Source of the DNA: Mermis nigrescens
Lineage: Eukaryota > Nematoda > Enoplea > Mermithida > Mermithidae
Length of the DNA stretch: 64,000 nucleotides
Assembly (NCBI GenBank): GCA_036768485.1
Contig: JAVLUZ010000835.1
Coordinates: forward strand, 310,001 to 374,000
Direction of reading: 5' to 3'
Positions 42,101 through 57,100 of this stretch are shown here, piece after piece (within the stretch, counting starts at the first letter, position 1; every line of letters starts with the position of its first letter). A model generated the notes under the pieces. That model did not search any database. It worked only from the letters and a program-made list of their open reading frames with translations, and was not told where the DNA came from. The translations under genes were made by a program, and so were the position numbers.

Positions 42101-45100
42101 AGACTTTGACTATCTAAAACTTGAGCATTTCTCTGACTTAAAACAAATGATGTAGGTACGTAAAGTTGTCACCATAGGTGGGCAGCACCGAAATTCGGGG
42201 GGGGGTGAAAAAATTTCTCCAGGGGGTTAAAAAATTTTCAAAGGCCAAAAAATGGTCTTAAAAGTGGTCGTATGGCGAAAAAAACACCATTTTTCGACGT
42301 TTCTCATTGAGCACTATCCAATGGCATCAAAAAATCGCTAAAAAAGCGAAAAAATTTCCAAATTTGAATCCTGGGGGGTATTTTGATTTCTGGGGGGTAT
42401 TTCAACTTCTGGGGAGGTGCAAACCCCAAACCCCCACGCCCACGTGTGGTTGTCACTCTTCTCATAATTAAAAATGGCTATATCGTTATGGGAGGGGTAA
42501 ATCACTGAACTCCAGAGAACAGTAAATTTAGCGCTTACGCTTCTTTTGCTAGTCAAATGACTAAAGTGGTCAAAATAGCTTATACATAGTACATGTAAAA
42601 CGCTATTTCATGGTAACACCGCAATTTTAAGCATTTTTAGTCCATTTTGACTGCATAATATCGCTTTTAATACTAGAAAAATGCATAAATAGGTATGTAG
42701 ATCAACTTCTCTTTAAATGTTGATTTTTTCCAGATTATTTCGATACAATGTTGAGCGCTTTTCGAGTAGACCCCGACAATCCGACCCCCGGAGAATATGA
42801 AAGTGGCAGATGCCAGGAATGAATTTCTGGTACTTTTCCCCGATTTCGCTCCATTAGCTTCAGAATTTATCTAGGCATCAATGTATGTACTGCTCAGTTC
42901 CAAGCATTGACTAGACCAGAAATGAGCGTATTTTTCGTGTGGTTTTTTGCGATTCTTTTGACTTTTGTCCGATCCATAACCTCAGAGTGCGGTCGTTGCC
43001 CATACACATATGGTTTAGACTCCCGGGGAAATGAAACCCGGTTCACAGGCCTTCCAATGCTAACCTGTTGTTGAGGGATTCGAGTAGGACCGTATGGCCC
43101 AGCCGCTCCAGCTGGTCCGTAAGTCGCCTGCTGCGGCGCGTATGCAGCCGGCCCAGTGCGCTGGTAGGCCGCTTGTGCTTGCTGGTGAGTCGGTTGCGAC
43201 TGCTGGTGTACCGATTGAGATTGCTGGTGAATCGCTTGCGGCTGCTGGTGCACCGCTTGAGGGCCGTAAGCGCCACCAGTCTGCGGCCCAAGTGCTCCGC
43301 TGGGATAACCAGCTTGCGAATAGGTGGGATAGGGATTTGGGGCGTACTGTAATTGCTGCTGTTGTGGTGCGTAGGTGGCGTACGCTTGTTGCTGTTGCGG
43401 ATGCAACTGCGGCTGCTGTTGTGGGTAGCCCATTGGGGCGGAAGGCTGCGGTGGGCCGCCGTGGTACATGGCACCGGGTGGTGGCTGCTGAGGTTGGGAC
43501 ATTGACATTTGAGTTGGCATCGGCTGACCTGCAATAAATTATTACAGAGATCCATAATCTTTCGTTAGGGTCACACAACCATGGACGCACAGCATGACGG
43601 ATCTGTACGAGGGGAGCCTTCAGCCGATCCGGTGGGGGAATCAAAAAGAGCTTTTACGGGCCAGAATGACCTTAAAACTGATATACTCGTATACGCTAAA
43701 ATAGGGTTGAAACTACGTTAAGCTACAGTTTCTGGTAAATTTCGAGCCTTTTTATGAAAATTATCAATTTTTATTAATTTTTGGCCTTAATTCTGCATTA
43801 ATTTTAATGAAAAACTTATTTTTCCATTCTAGGAAGTATACTAGACCCCCAAACCTCAACGTGCATGTCTGGTCAAAATCAGACATGCACGTCAAGGGTG
43901 TGGAGTCTCCATCTAACCCCAGAATGGAACCAAAGAAAACTTCTTACCACAAATCCAATTCTGGGTGGCCTACCGATTTTTGGGATCTATCGGATTCTCG
44001 ACGAGGGGAGGGGCTAAACCAATATATACATATGCAGCAGCCCGACTTCTGGGGGTCCAATGGGGCTGAATTGCCAAAAAAGCACCAAAAATTAAATTCT
44101 GAGGAGTTTATCGATTTTTTAAGATAGAGTCCGCCATATTATGGGGGTCCAGAGACCCCAACCCATGTGTAGGCTAAACCTCCCACGCCCACGTACGGTC
44201 CAAACCCCGATGATGCCCATTCTTGCATTCGATATAAAGTTCTTTTCCAAAGAAAATACTAACTTAGGGGCATTTGCTGCTGTTGCGCCACAGGCATAGT
44301 TTGTGGCAAAGGGCCTGTTTGGGGACCCAAAGGCCCAGCAACATGGGCCGCATGACTCGGTGGAGCACTGTAATCGGCGCGTGGCTGCACCGCTGGCGTC
44401 ATGCCATGCTCAGACGCTGGAACCGTCGAGGCACCATGAACCGCTGCCGTTGCTGGTCCGTGGGATGCTGTACCGATTAATAAAATATGTACATGAGCAT
44501 AATTAAATTAAATTATTAAAATTAAAAAATAAAATAAAAACTTATACAATAAGATCCTTAGAATGGCCAATGAGTCGAGCTTGATTGAAAACGTCGAAAA
44601 ATATAACTTTTTGTCCCCAACATCAATTTTTTGACCGTACTCTTAACCAAAAAAATTTTTGACCTCAGGATTTCGGTCCTGCCTGTGAATGAGGATGAGT
44701 CGAAAATTCCGGTTTATTCGAATTTCCGATTACAATTAAATACGTAGCAAACATGGAAGCGCATAAAATCGTGGTCATTCACAATATGCAGAACGTTTCG
44801 CTTTTTCTGCAAAAATTTTTTACCGATTATAACATATGCCAACAACTAACGGCAATTATGAATCAACTCAACTCTACGAAATTTACAGAAAACTAATTAT
44901 TTCCGGTGGCTGACAAGGAAAAATTTAAATTTTTGCAATTTTTTGATGCCCATAGATGGCGCATGAGCAGGAATGTCAAAAAATGATAATCTCCTAGATC
45001 TCAGAATTTTGGCCCTGCAACAATCCCTATGACATTGTATGAAATCTATTTTTGACCGAAAACGGTGCGAATGTTTTTTAAAATTTTTTTATTATTCAAT

Positions 45101-48100
45101 TTTTATTTTTTAATTTTTTAACAAACATATTTTACCCGGGTGTGCCGCTGCGTGCACCGGAACCACAGGAGCCACCGCTACGGTATGAATTTCGCTAGCC
45201 ACCAAAGTCTGTTGCTGCTGTTGTAAAAGCATCGTTTCGTAAACGCCAGGAAACGATGGCGGCACGTGGCCTTGCTGCACGGCGTTCAAATTAGCCGGAT
45301 GTTTGGCGCGCGCTTCAATAGCGCGAAGTTGCTCTAATTGAAACTGTTGTCTATCTTGAATGAGCTGCTGACGTTGTGCCTCCAACTGCGAATGAGGAAA
45401 CAAAAAATTAAAAAGAAACTCGAGCTAATTATTTAAAATTAACGTATATTCGTGCATGAAATAGTGACCGTACAAATCATAGGTAGCGCGTTAGCGCGTA
45501 CCTGTATGATATATACTTGGGTGCCCAACATATGTCTACCACACAGGGCGTGAGGGAGGGTATTCAGGGGGTATGCAACATCCCGAGAAACCAAAATAAA
45601 GTATGTATGCATGTAAGGCGTAAGAGGAGACATCATTTTCACTGAAGAGTCCTAAAATTGGACTATTAATCGATTTATGTCCGAAATGGAGTATTTTCAA
45701 ACGATATCGACATAACATGGTACCTCATTCATAAGGCGATAGGCTGTAGCAAATATAGTGGATTTTACTCCTCCTGACCTTAGATTTTAGATTTTATCTC
45801 TACTGATTACTCTGACCACGTGCATCAATAGCAAACGCTCTCTTTAGGCATCGAAACCTTTTAAAACGAACAACTAAACACAAAAAATTACAGAATTTTT
45901 GTTTTCTTCGTCAAATAAGTTTCACTTTTTCAGTTCTTCACACCGCACATGGATTGCTTTGCTTACAATTTCACATCAAACAAGTGAAAAACAATAAATA
46001 TTCACAATATTTCGAGGAGAAAGCACAAAACGCTGTGGTTTTTCATTCTTCGATCGCGCAAGTTTCGCTCAAGTAAAGTCAGCAACACCATGCTTAAAAT
46101 TACTTCTCAAATTTGTCGGATAAACTTTATCAATCGAAATTTATTAAGGTAATATTCAAATATAGATCATCGTGCTTCAAAATTCATTGTTTACCAATGT
46201 TAATTAATAATGTTGTACCTGATACTGCACTTCGGATATGTAATTTAATTGAATGGGTTACTAATAGTTGTCATCCCGTTATTATATTAGGTGATTTAAA
46301 TTTGCCTAAAATTGATTGGTTTCATGGTACTATTACATTTAATCCATTAAACGAATTATTTTTTGATTATTTATCAGCTAGTGGTCTGCAACAGTTAGTT
46401 AAAGAAAATACCCACGATAATACTTTGATTGATGTAGTATTTGCTGCATATAACGTTTTTAATGTCCAGGTTCTTCCTCCTTTTTCAACAAGCGACCATA
46501 ATTCCATTTCTTTTGAAATTCTAAATAGGACTTCTCATGATAGAGATAAACCTTGCTTAAATTTCAATAAAGCGGACTATGACAGTATAGCTACTTTATC
46601 CTCTGTTTCTTGGCCTGACATATTTTCCACATGCTTAACAATTAATGACATGTATAATGTTTTTTTAAGTATATTAAATCCTCTTATTTTTAGTTTTGTT
46701 CCTACTTTTAGAACTAAATCAAAATTCAAATACCCTAAAAGCTTACATAAATTATTCCTTAAAAAACGTTCTCTATGGGATAAGTATAAAAGGTGTAAAA
46801 CTCCAGAAACTAAAACTAAATATCGAAATCATTGTAAAGCTTTACGTAGAATTATTCATAGTTATTTCTCTTCTCAAGAAAACGAATTGCTTAAGAATAA
46901 TAATCCTAAAGCTTTCTATACTTTTGTAAATAATAGGTTAAAAAGTCGCAGTGAAATTCCTCCCCTAACATTTTCTGATAATAATGTTATAACCGATTCA
47001 ATACGCAAGGCTAATACTTTTAATGATTATTTTGCTTCTGTGTTTTCTAGCGACATTACTAACGCGAATTTTCTTTTTCAGAATCGCTGTGATTTTTCGC
47101 TTTCTGACGTCATTTTTAGTGAGAATTGCGTATTGGAAGCCATCAACCATCTGAATAATTCTACTGCAGCTGGCCCAGATGGAATCTGTAATCTTTTTAT
47201 TAAAAAATTGTCGTTTCAAATGGTAAAGTCGTTAGTTTCTATTTTCACTGTATCTTTTCTGTCTGGAAATATTCCCGAGCTTTGGAGCATGGCACATGTT
47301 ATTCTTATTTTGAAAAAGGGGGACCCAGCATTAGTTGAAAATTACAGGCCCATCTCTCTTTGTTGTTCTATTGCAAAAATAATGGAGAGAATTATTAATA
47401 GTCAATTGTTAAACTTTCTTAAGGTTAATAAACTAATATCTCCTTTTCAATTTGGTTTTCAAAAGAATAAATCTTGTGAAACACAGTTGTTAAAATGTAA
47501 GTTTTCATGGATTCAGTCCTTAGCTAAAAAAGAAACTGTTGATATAATATACTTAAATTTTTCAAAAGCATTTGATAAAGTAAATAGTGAAAAACTTCTC
47601 ATTAAGTTAAACGGATATGGAATAAAGGGCAACTTGTTCACATGGTTAAAGGCCTATTTGTTCAATCGTTCTCAGTGTGTTCGCATTAATCAGTCTTTTT
47701 CTGTTTACGTGCCTGTTACTAGCGGTGTCGTCCAAGGAAGTGTCCTTGGACCTACGCTCTTTTCGATTTTTATCAATGACATATGTGATAATATTTATAG
47801 CACGGTTTATATGTTTGCTGATGATATCAAAATTTTCAATATTAGTCGTACAGTCTGATTTAGATAAGATTTTTGAGTGGGCAATTACATGGGATTTACC
47901 TATTTCACGAACCAAAAGTCAAGTTCTATATTTGGGTAATAATAATCAAAAAGTTATTTATAGACTAAATGGGGAAATTATTTCTAGTGATTTGTTTGTC
48001 CGTGATTTAGGAGTTTTGATTTCCCGAAATTTAAAATTTAAGGAACATTATAATTCTTTGATTAAAAAAGCTTTCTCTAGATGTATTTTGATACGCAAAT

Positions 48101-51100
48101 CATTTTTTTCGCGTGATAAATGTAACCTTGTTAAAGCTTATAGTTGTTATGTTAGACCTTTATTGTACTGTTGTAGTGTATGGAACCCTTCTTATATTAG
48201 TGATATAGATCGACTGGAAGCTGTTCAACGTAGATTTACTAAATATATTTTCGGTTATAATAATATTCTTTCTTACGAGGATCGTTTAATACAACTTAAA
48301 TTGTGCAGACTTGAATTAAGACGCTTGCAAATTTGTCTGTGTATGATGTATCAGATTATTTGTCACAAATCATGTTTGGAAGCTGAAGATTTTTTGTATT
48401 TAATCATATATTACCCGCAGCATTAATAGATTTAAATTATTTATACCTGTTGTACATTCTAATTTAGAAAAGTTTGATTTCTTTTACAAATACATCGCAG
48501 TTTGGAACGATCTACCTGACTTCATTGTTTCTTCCCCTAACCTAAACATACTTAAATCTAGATTAGCAAACTTTGATTTATCTAGATATCTTGTGGGGCG
48601 CGCGTAAAACTTGTCATTCCATTGACTCGCATGTCCCGTTACTAATTCGTAATCGTGTATTATGTATTTTGTCATTTTGCATTTTATCAGTTGGTGTATT
48701 AGTAATAAAATTTCTTTCTTTCTTTCTTTCAATTGATAGGTAATTTCAATTTGTATTCTTCAAGCGAATACACGTAAACAATAAAACTATTATTTATTAA
48801 TAATAATAGCAATTAATTACCACTGACGAAACAAAAAGATAGAAATGCAAAACCTATTGAAAATCAAACAACTATTCCATTGATTTTTCTTCATCAACCT
48901 TTGATTTTCTAACCAAAGATACGATACGTGTATTTTTGCTCAAAAGACACAAGTTTTTCAAGTTTTAGATTTTCAATCAAAATTTAAATAGAAACAAACA
49001 AAGAGAAAGGGATAATATATATGGAACGGAAAAATATTCGCCATAAAATTATAGACTATCAACTCACCGACTCTCGTTCTTTATCCATTATATTTTCTAA
49101 TTCTTCGAAATGCTTCATTTTTTGTTCCAGTTTCCGCATCTGTGTCTCTACAACTACTGCGACCAAACTTTTGATTTTTCGGTCTTCGACACTAGCAAGA
49201 TGTTTAAAGAATAAATAAGGCTCTAGTTTAATTTATTTTGATTTATTAATAATAATTTACGAAAATTTCGATTCTAAACAATTACATAATATTGCGGAAA
49301 ATGAAAATACCGAGAAAAACAAAATTTTTAATTTTTGATAGTAAAATATAATAAACAGATACGTAACAGCTCAAAGTTTCGATTGAGTACTGTAGTCGGT
49401 CAATTTAAAGGGAGGGGGGGGTTAATGACCTTAAATTTTTGGCCAAAAATGGCAAAAAGCATCTAAAAATAGTTAAAAACGCAAATTTTCGCCAAAAAAC
49501 AGGGGTCAAAAATTCCGGACTTTGGGGGAACAACCAGCTCTGAATGGTGGATCCCACTGATTACAAAACTTTCTCACTTTAGCCTTAACCGCCGCAGCGG
49601 CCAAAGCGGCCGCAGCTGCCGTCTGTATGTCTTTTTCAACCTGTAATTCACTCGTTACAGACTTTGTAGGTTCCTTGGACGTTTCCGAGGCTGTTACAGA
49701 ATCATCGGTCTTTTCATCAGACGACTTTTCCTTTTCTTCAATCTTCTTAACACATAAGACGCAGTCATGGTATTTGGATTCGAACATAAAAACATAAATG
49801 CACATAGGGAGGGAGGCCAGGGGGTATTACCCCCGCTGAAGGATCAGCCAAACAAGTATATACTGTCCGGCGATCTCGATCTGGAACATTTTCGGCATCA
49901 TTTTTGAGGATAAAAGCAGTAATAGTGTCAAAACTTCAGTTTTATGTGATTTTTAGTCAAAAAGCGACCAAAACTGATCAATTCCTCATTTCATACTGTT
50001 AAAAACGATATAAAGCAGTCAAAATGGACAAAAAGTGCGGTATTACGAGGAAAAAGCGTTTTACATGTAGGCTATTCTGATCATCATCGTCGTTTCCATA
50101 GCAAAAAATCGTGATTACATAATCTACTGTTGTAAATTTCTGAGATTGCACACCCTGCCGACCCTGACCAAGTGCATCTACATATAATTCGAAAAATTTT
50201 TTTGCGGCTGCACAGACTTTCAAGGGCCGTCTCTGTGTATTAAGGCGCAATGATTTTTTGGGAACAAAAATAGTACAAATGCTGAGAATTTCTCAGAATT
50301 TGGGCACATAATGCTCAAAATAGTATTCAAAAAGATCAAAACGTGTAAGCTTTCCAAACATTGAGTTTATAAGCTCAAATCAGCCAAAATGTTTCTGTGT
50401 ATCAATACAGTTCAGTAATTTAAGTACATAATTAAAACGAAACATGTCAATATCAGGACTAAAGTTTCTTTTGTCGTGATAAAGCTTCGAATTTGTGCTC
50501 CAGATGGTAATAATGACGAAATATGTCATTGAAAAAGTCACAAAATCAACTCGAAAACGGTGAAAAATATTATAACTTCTCAATTCATAAATTTTGATAT
50601 TCTTTAACTTCCAGAGATCCAGAAATTGACTGAAGTACACTAATAAAGGTCGTAAAAAACAGTTCTGTACCGAAGAACACATTTACGAACTTAGTATATT
50701 ATAGTACACTCAAATTCCATTTGTACAAAACGGATATGGATACCGCACAAAAATGTTCTAAAAAACACTGCATACTACGTAAATCTTTAAAAACAATGAT
50801 TAAATCGAGATTCAACGCCAAACAAGAAAAAATGAAAAAATAAAAAATTTTAAAATTACGAATTTTAAAATTTTAAAAATTCTAAACAAAAAAGTGCACA
50901 TTGGAGCTCTAGGAAATACCCACACAAGGGCAAGGTGAAACTTCAGGGTGTCCCGTACGTTTATCAAATGTTAAGTACAGCCAAAAAACATCTGCTGACT
51001 AAAAAATACATAATTAATACGGGTGCAACGGGTACCCGGATCCGCTATTACCCGGTTCTTTTTTTGGACCCAGAACCGGAATTGAAAATTTTCTAGACCC

Positions 51101-54100
51101 GGGTCCGGTAGATTTTTTTTGAAAAAATAACGGGCGACGGTTAATTAATTTTTACAAATTTTTCTAATTTTGCTGTGAATAAGGTTGTTGCAGAACCATC
51201 TTTTTCAGCATTAAGCGGGCTGGACACTTGGAACTTTAGATTACTTAATTATTTATCTTTCAGTATTAAACAAAGTTTAGATTAGGTACTACGCGCTAGA
51301 ACAGTGACTAGCTCATTGTGGATCAACTGTCAGTGTAAGAGAAGTACCATTTTGAGCGCAAGTCTTAATCCTACCTCACTTTGTTCACCAACATTTTCGT
51401 TTTTACTTGCCGCTTATTCTGTGGAAAAATGGTTTTGACTGAAGCTCATTCTCAAAGAAATTAAGAGAAATGAACTACACAGTTTATTGCTTAAGAAAAT
51501 TTGATCCATTTTTTAAAATTGGTATTTTTAGACAAAGAATAGATGATCCTCTAAAGCAATCATTCTTACTATTTCCGAAAATAATGATTTTAAAAGCAAG
51601 CTCAGAATATCAGAATTTAGCCAGGCCCAGCTCTAATTAGTATTCAGTCCAATGTGGACTGAGATTTGCTTGAGCAAGACCGGATGAAGCAGATAGACGA
51701 TCAAAACACCGAATTTTCCGCGCTTTACGCAAAGGCACCGAACAGCTAATGTATCTCGCTCCAAACGCAATTATTCAGAGTCATCCTTAAGTTTAAACTT
51801 AAGATTTTGCGGCGATTAGTGCCGGATTAATAATATTAGATGAAAATATTACAGCATCAGTATTTTACATATTCTTGAAATCTGGTCTGGACGTTCTAAT
51901 TGATTCAGTCTGACCAAAGTTGCGCAGAGTAAACGGCGAAAGGAATGATGTTTTGCGTATGAATAACGATTTTTTGAGACTATTTTTTACTGTCTAGAGA
52001 AAATCGGAATACCGCACTTTCGAATCTCCTAAATTTTCCATCACGATACACCATATACCGTTTATATGTACGCCCTTATGCAACCTTAGTTTCTTCAACT
52101 CTTTTCAGATTCTATTCCTTGTACTCGTATTAATCATTGCGTCTAGCTCAAACATGCACATATGGGGATGAGGGGTTATTACCTTACCTGGGCGTGGGGA
52201 GAGGGTTTGGGGGAAGGGTATGCACCCCCCTCCCGAGAAATCAAGATACCCACTACCAGAAACCAAATAAATCCTCCAGAATTTTTTTTTGTTTTTTTCG
52301 CAATTTTTTTTGATGCCAATGGATAGTGCTCGATGAGAAACGTTAAAAAATGGCGTTATGTTCGCCATACCACCATTTTTAAGCCCATTTTTTTGACCTT
52401 TGAAAAATCTTGCACCACCAGAATTTTGGTGCTGCCCACGTGTGGTTTTTGCCCTCCGCTAAGAGTCAGCCAGACAGGTAATGTGGCAATTTTGAGTTGA
52501 CGGAACATTTTTTAGCATCATTTTTTAGGACGAAATAGGAAATGATGCCAAAAAATTTTTGGAGTTTCGCGCCAATTATTACTTTCAGGTGCTAAATACT
52601 CAAAAAGCGCCCGAAATTGATCAGCTTCAATATTTTTAGTGTTAGACAGCGGCATAATGCAATCAAAATGGACTAGAAATGGTTTTAAAATATGGTATCA
52701 TGTACCACAAAAAGCGTTTTATAGGCTATTTTAACCATTTTTATCGTTTAAATAGAAAAAATCGTGAACACTTAATTTACTGTTTTAGATTTCTGGGATT
52801 TTGCCCCCTGCCAACACTGACCTTGTGTATCTAAGATCAAGCTTCGCTTCGACATGTTTTTGCAGTAAATTTGCACTTCTATCGCATTTCATAGATGACT
52901 AAGCTAACATAATTTGCCTTTTGAACTTTCTGTATTCATAACATAGGGAAAAAACATAATTTAGTAGTTTTTCCAATTTATACATTTTGTATTGGACCCG
53001 GACCATAGAAGCACAAGGTCAGGGTCGGCAGGAGGGGAGGGGGTGGAGATAAAATCACAGAAATCCAAAACAGTAAATTTAACGTTCACGACTTTTTTTC
53101 CTATTCAAAGGATCAAAATGGTCAAAATAACCTGTAGAACGTTTTTTCGTGGTAATATAGCATTTTAAAGCATTTTTAATCAATTTTTACTGCGTTATAC
53201 CACTCTTAACACTACAAAATGCAAAAATTTATCAATTTTTGGCGCTTTTGAGTAAAAAGTACATAAAAGTACTAATCCGGCGTGGAGCGCCAAAAATTTT
53301 TTAAAAATTTTTTACTGTTTTTGACCTCAAGAATGATGCAAAAAACATTAAATCAGTTCAAAATCGTCGAATAGTACCTGTCCGGCTGACCTTTCAGCGG
53401 TGGCCGATACCCCCTTACTCCCTCTATGTCCATTTATGACCCGGACCCGATCCCGTTATTTTTTATTTCCCAGACCCAGACCCTTTATCCGCAAAATCTG
53501 AGACCCGGACTCGATATTCAAAAGAACATGGACCCGTTGCACCCCTAGTAATTAAATTATCAATCTCTAATCACTGATATCAAAATACCGCTATAATACA
53601 AAATAAATGTTACAAAAAGAAAAATAGTAGGGCTCTGCGGGTTTTTTGTTTTTTATGCATGGGTACAGAAGCCCCACGAGCATGTGTCATATAGAGGAAA
53701 AATTTTCTAGAGAAAAGAACACAATCAAGGTCTAAAAATGCATTGTAGATCGAAACTTTTCTGTGGAGGTGTAAGAAATCGACTGTTTAATTGACCCAGA
53801 AAATTTAATAATTTTTAACAAATTCGAAAACATTCGAAATTCTTAGTCACATCGAAAGGGTTAAAGAAAATAAGTGAATAAAAAATATGTCAATTAAGTA
53901 AAATACACCTGCTGCATTCTCCAGGCATCACACATTGTCATACATGAGTGATTGAAAAACTTTTTGATGCTTTACATGTGTACATAAAATGCATTTACTG
54001 AAACGCGTAAAATTTAAAATAATCTTTTGATCAGACGGAGCATCTGGTTTCACATCCAATTTTTCTTCAACATCTGAGAAAAATGTCATTCAGAGAATTA

Positions 54101-57100
54101 CAACGTAAGAAATGCGGAACATTAATTTTTTCAGACGAAAACTTGTCGATGAACACAAAATTAAATTAGCATAAGACGCGAATCAATATAAAATTTACTC
54201 CATAACGTTTGATCTGAAATTGCAAAAAATCGATTACTTACTTGATCGAAAATCAAAAGAGGACGTCTCCAATCAGAAGCAGGGAGGGAAATTCGAACAA
54301 TCATATCAACTTCAATGTGGTAACAAACGACAAAAAGTTTAAATTGAAAAAAATGCAATTTTCCAAGCGTTTCTTACTACCGTACCTAGATCTTGTGTTG
54401 GAAGTTTAAGGGTTTTTACCAGTGTTTGTTTTTGTACAAGGTCCGTTTGTACAATGTACAAAGATGATCCCTAAAAGTCTGCACATTTTCTACACACAAA
54501 TTTTCGGGTACTATAATATGGTACAGTAGCGATTTTAGTGAGACAAAAACAGAGTTGTTCGACCTTTGGTAGTGTACTTTAGCTAATTACTGGGTTTCTG
54601 AGGGCAAAAATCACTAATATCGTTTCAAAACGGCGCGAAACGCCGAAAAATTTGACATTTTTCCATTCAAAATGCAATTTCTGACATTATAAAGATATAT
54701 AGAACACTTAATACTCATTACGGCGCGGAGCGCCGAAAATTTTGGCGAATTTTAAACCTTTTTTTACACTTTTGTCTTCCCAAAAATGTTTGTACATGTA
54801 CAAAGGCGGTCCCCAAAAGTCTATGTACATCGGGAAAAATCTTTGCCAAATACAAAAAACATTGGTTTTCACCCCCAAAATATTTTTTCACCGCCGAAAA
54901 TTCGCTATTTTTCGAAAAATTCCGAGAAATTCGCAGAAATGAAGCTGCTTCGAAAATTTTTAGTCATCTGTTTGCTCAAAAGTCTTAAACTTTCAGACTT
55001 ATTTTTGACAATATTTTTCTCAGTTTAATTGAACTAATTTTTTAAAATGTTTTCACGCTCCGAAAAGACAGCATCGTCAGAACAGTCGTAAAATAATGTT
55101 TTTGACGCGTTTTACCTTTTTTGAGCCCAAAAAAACAATTTTTGAAGTTTCACGCCCTATGTATTCCCATGCTAGGTATATTGGCTTACTACTCTATTTA
55201 TTAAGAAAGTATCATATAATTAAATGTTAATTGAGGAAGAATGATTAAAAGTACTCAATTAAATAAATAATGTACCATATAACACAACTAAGGATGAATG
55301 AATGTTATAGTACCATACATGATCTTTGGGTGCGGGGGGGCCAGAATAATTTTCACTGCCTCCAGAAATACCACCCATATTCGCAATATTTCTAGTTTCC
55401 AAAAACATCCTAAAAAGTTGTAGAAAAGTGCTTTTTAAGCGTTTTTAGCTGTCTATATTTGCTCAAAAGTGTCAAATATTCGGCGCTTCGCGCCACGTAC
55501 GCATGTTTTGACTATATTTTGTCAAAATTGTTCGACTTTTTGATTTTTTCGAAATTTTCTTAGGTTTTTATGCTCTAGAAAGATAGAGCATTGTCACAAA
55601 AGTCGAAAAACGATGTTTTTGAAGCGTTTCCACCATTTTTGGCTCGAGAAGACACTTTGAAATTTCGCCCTTTCAGAATTGCATAATGCTGTGGATGTCT
55701 GTATAGTACTAAAAAATTCCTATTTACCGTCAAAACGTACATCAAACTATTCTCAAGAAAAGAATCCGATAAATATGACCAAGCAGAATCAGCTAGAATA
55801 AATTAGTCAAAAAATAAATAACATAATAATTAATGAGCAATAAATATAAAAAAGCATACCTGCTTCTTCGACACCAGCAATGCCACTTTGAGCAAGTCCA
55901 AATTTAGGGTCAACAGTTCCAGTCACTTTAGCGCCCACTCTGACATTTTTTAGATGAGCTTCAACCAACGCAGGCGGCAATTCGTCCTTAATCTTGGCAA
56001 ATTCATCTGAAAACAATCAACAATCATATACGGAATCCGTATAGAAAAGACCGAAAATATCAGAAAATTTTTTTTACATAAATTACTAAAATGTTTCATT
56101 AAATCGTACATTTAGTCGATTTCATCAAATTTTTGGAAACCAGATATGCAAAGGATGTGAATTCTAAGGGGGGTCCAAATTTTAGAGTGTCTTTGTTGGG
56201 CCCAAAAATGGTTGATTAGCGTAGAAAGCATCGTTTTTCGGCATTTCTGACGACGTATCTTTCTAGAGCATATAAACATGGGATAATTTCAAAAAATTAA
56301 AAAAAAACGAACAGATTGAACAAAATATAGTCGAAAAATTAGTATATGGCGGAACTTTAGGGCAAATTCAGTTAGATAAAAGCGCTTAAAACAGCATCTT
56401 TTCTACGAATTCTTCGGAAAATCGTAGAAAATCGCGAATCCTTAGGGGGATGCTGGATTGGTGAAACCTTTTCTGAGAAGGAACCCATACGTGTAACGGC
56501 TGAAATTTAGGGTGAGGGTCCTAAACAATTTTAGGGGGATAAATGACCTCCGAGTTTCAGCCAAAAATGGCTAAAAAACACCTAAAAACGGCTGAAATTC
56601 GAATTTTTTCCAAAAATCGGGGAAGGGGTCAAAAATTTTCTGGCTTTAGGGGAATGAGGGACGACCAACTTTAGGTTGCGGGATCCCCTATCCCCCTGCT
56701 GCAAATCTGAAGAAATCCCCAGGACCGTTTATGTTGGGAATCAATCTAGAAAAAAGGTATCGTCAAAAAAGTTGTAAATCGTAGGTATTTTTGACGTTTG
56801 CCTATGTATCGTATGTACGAATATATATATTTACACGGTCAAAAGTTTTGGAAGAGTGGTGAACAAAGTTTTCTTGGGGAGGAAGGTAAATGAGTACTTT
56901 TGTCATTAGTGCCAAATCTTCGTTGTATGTACGTTAATTAATTGTTCAGATACTTTTGTTACTCATTACCTCCCTCCCTTCTGCATAAATATTCGTGACC
57001 AATTTTGCATTAAAACAAGGGACAATAAGGGCTATGAAATGAAACCAGCAAAAATGCGCGAAATAATGGAAAAAAGTGTCTACTGTTAAAAAAAGTTCAT

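Larger units (their letters stand above)
51018..53547. mobile_element. hAT-like non-autonomous element, family D, 2.5 kb with nested B and A copies
   Basis: The left end is TACGGGTGCAACGGGTACCC and the right end GGACCCGTTGCACCCCTA. Flanks ATAATTAA (51,010-51,017) and GTAATTAA (53,548-53,555) match at 7 of 8. Subterminal ACCCGG-type words occur at both ends. Nested inside are B copy 4 (itself holding an A) and B copy 5. The remaining 1.4 kb show no transposase. Confidence 0.85.

Noticed and set aside
43060..43644. Long open frames on both strands over the SMARCC Gln-rich exon
   Set aside because: CAG/CTG-type repeats keep several frames open. Only the Gln/Pro frame is continuous in phase with neighbouring SMARCC exons.
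54161..54358. Candidate extra SMARCC exon on the minus strand
   Set aside because: Its translation lacks the acidic composition expected between the Gly-rich block and the Ala-rich helix, and splice phase can be satisfied without it.
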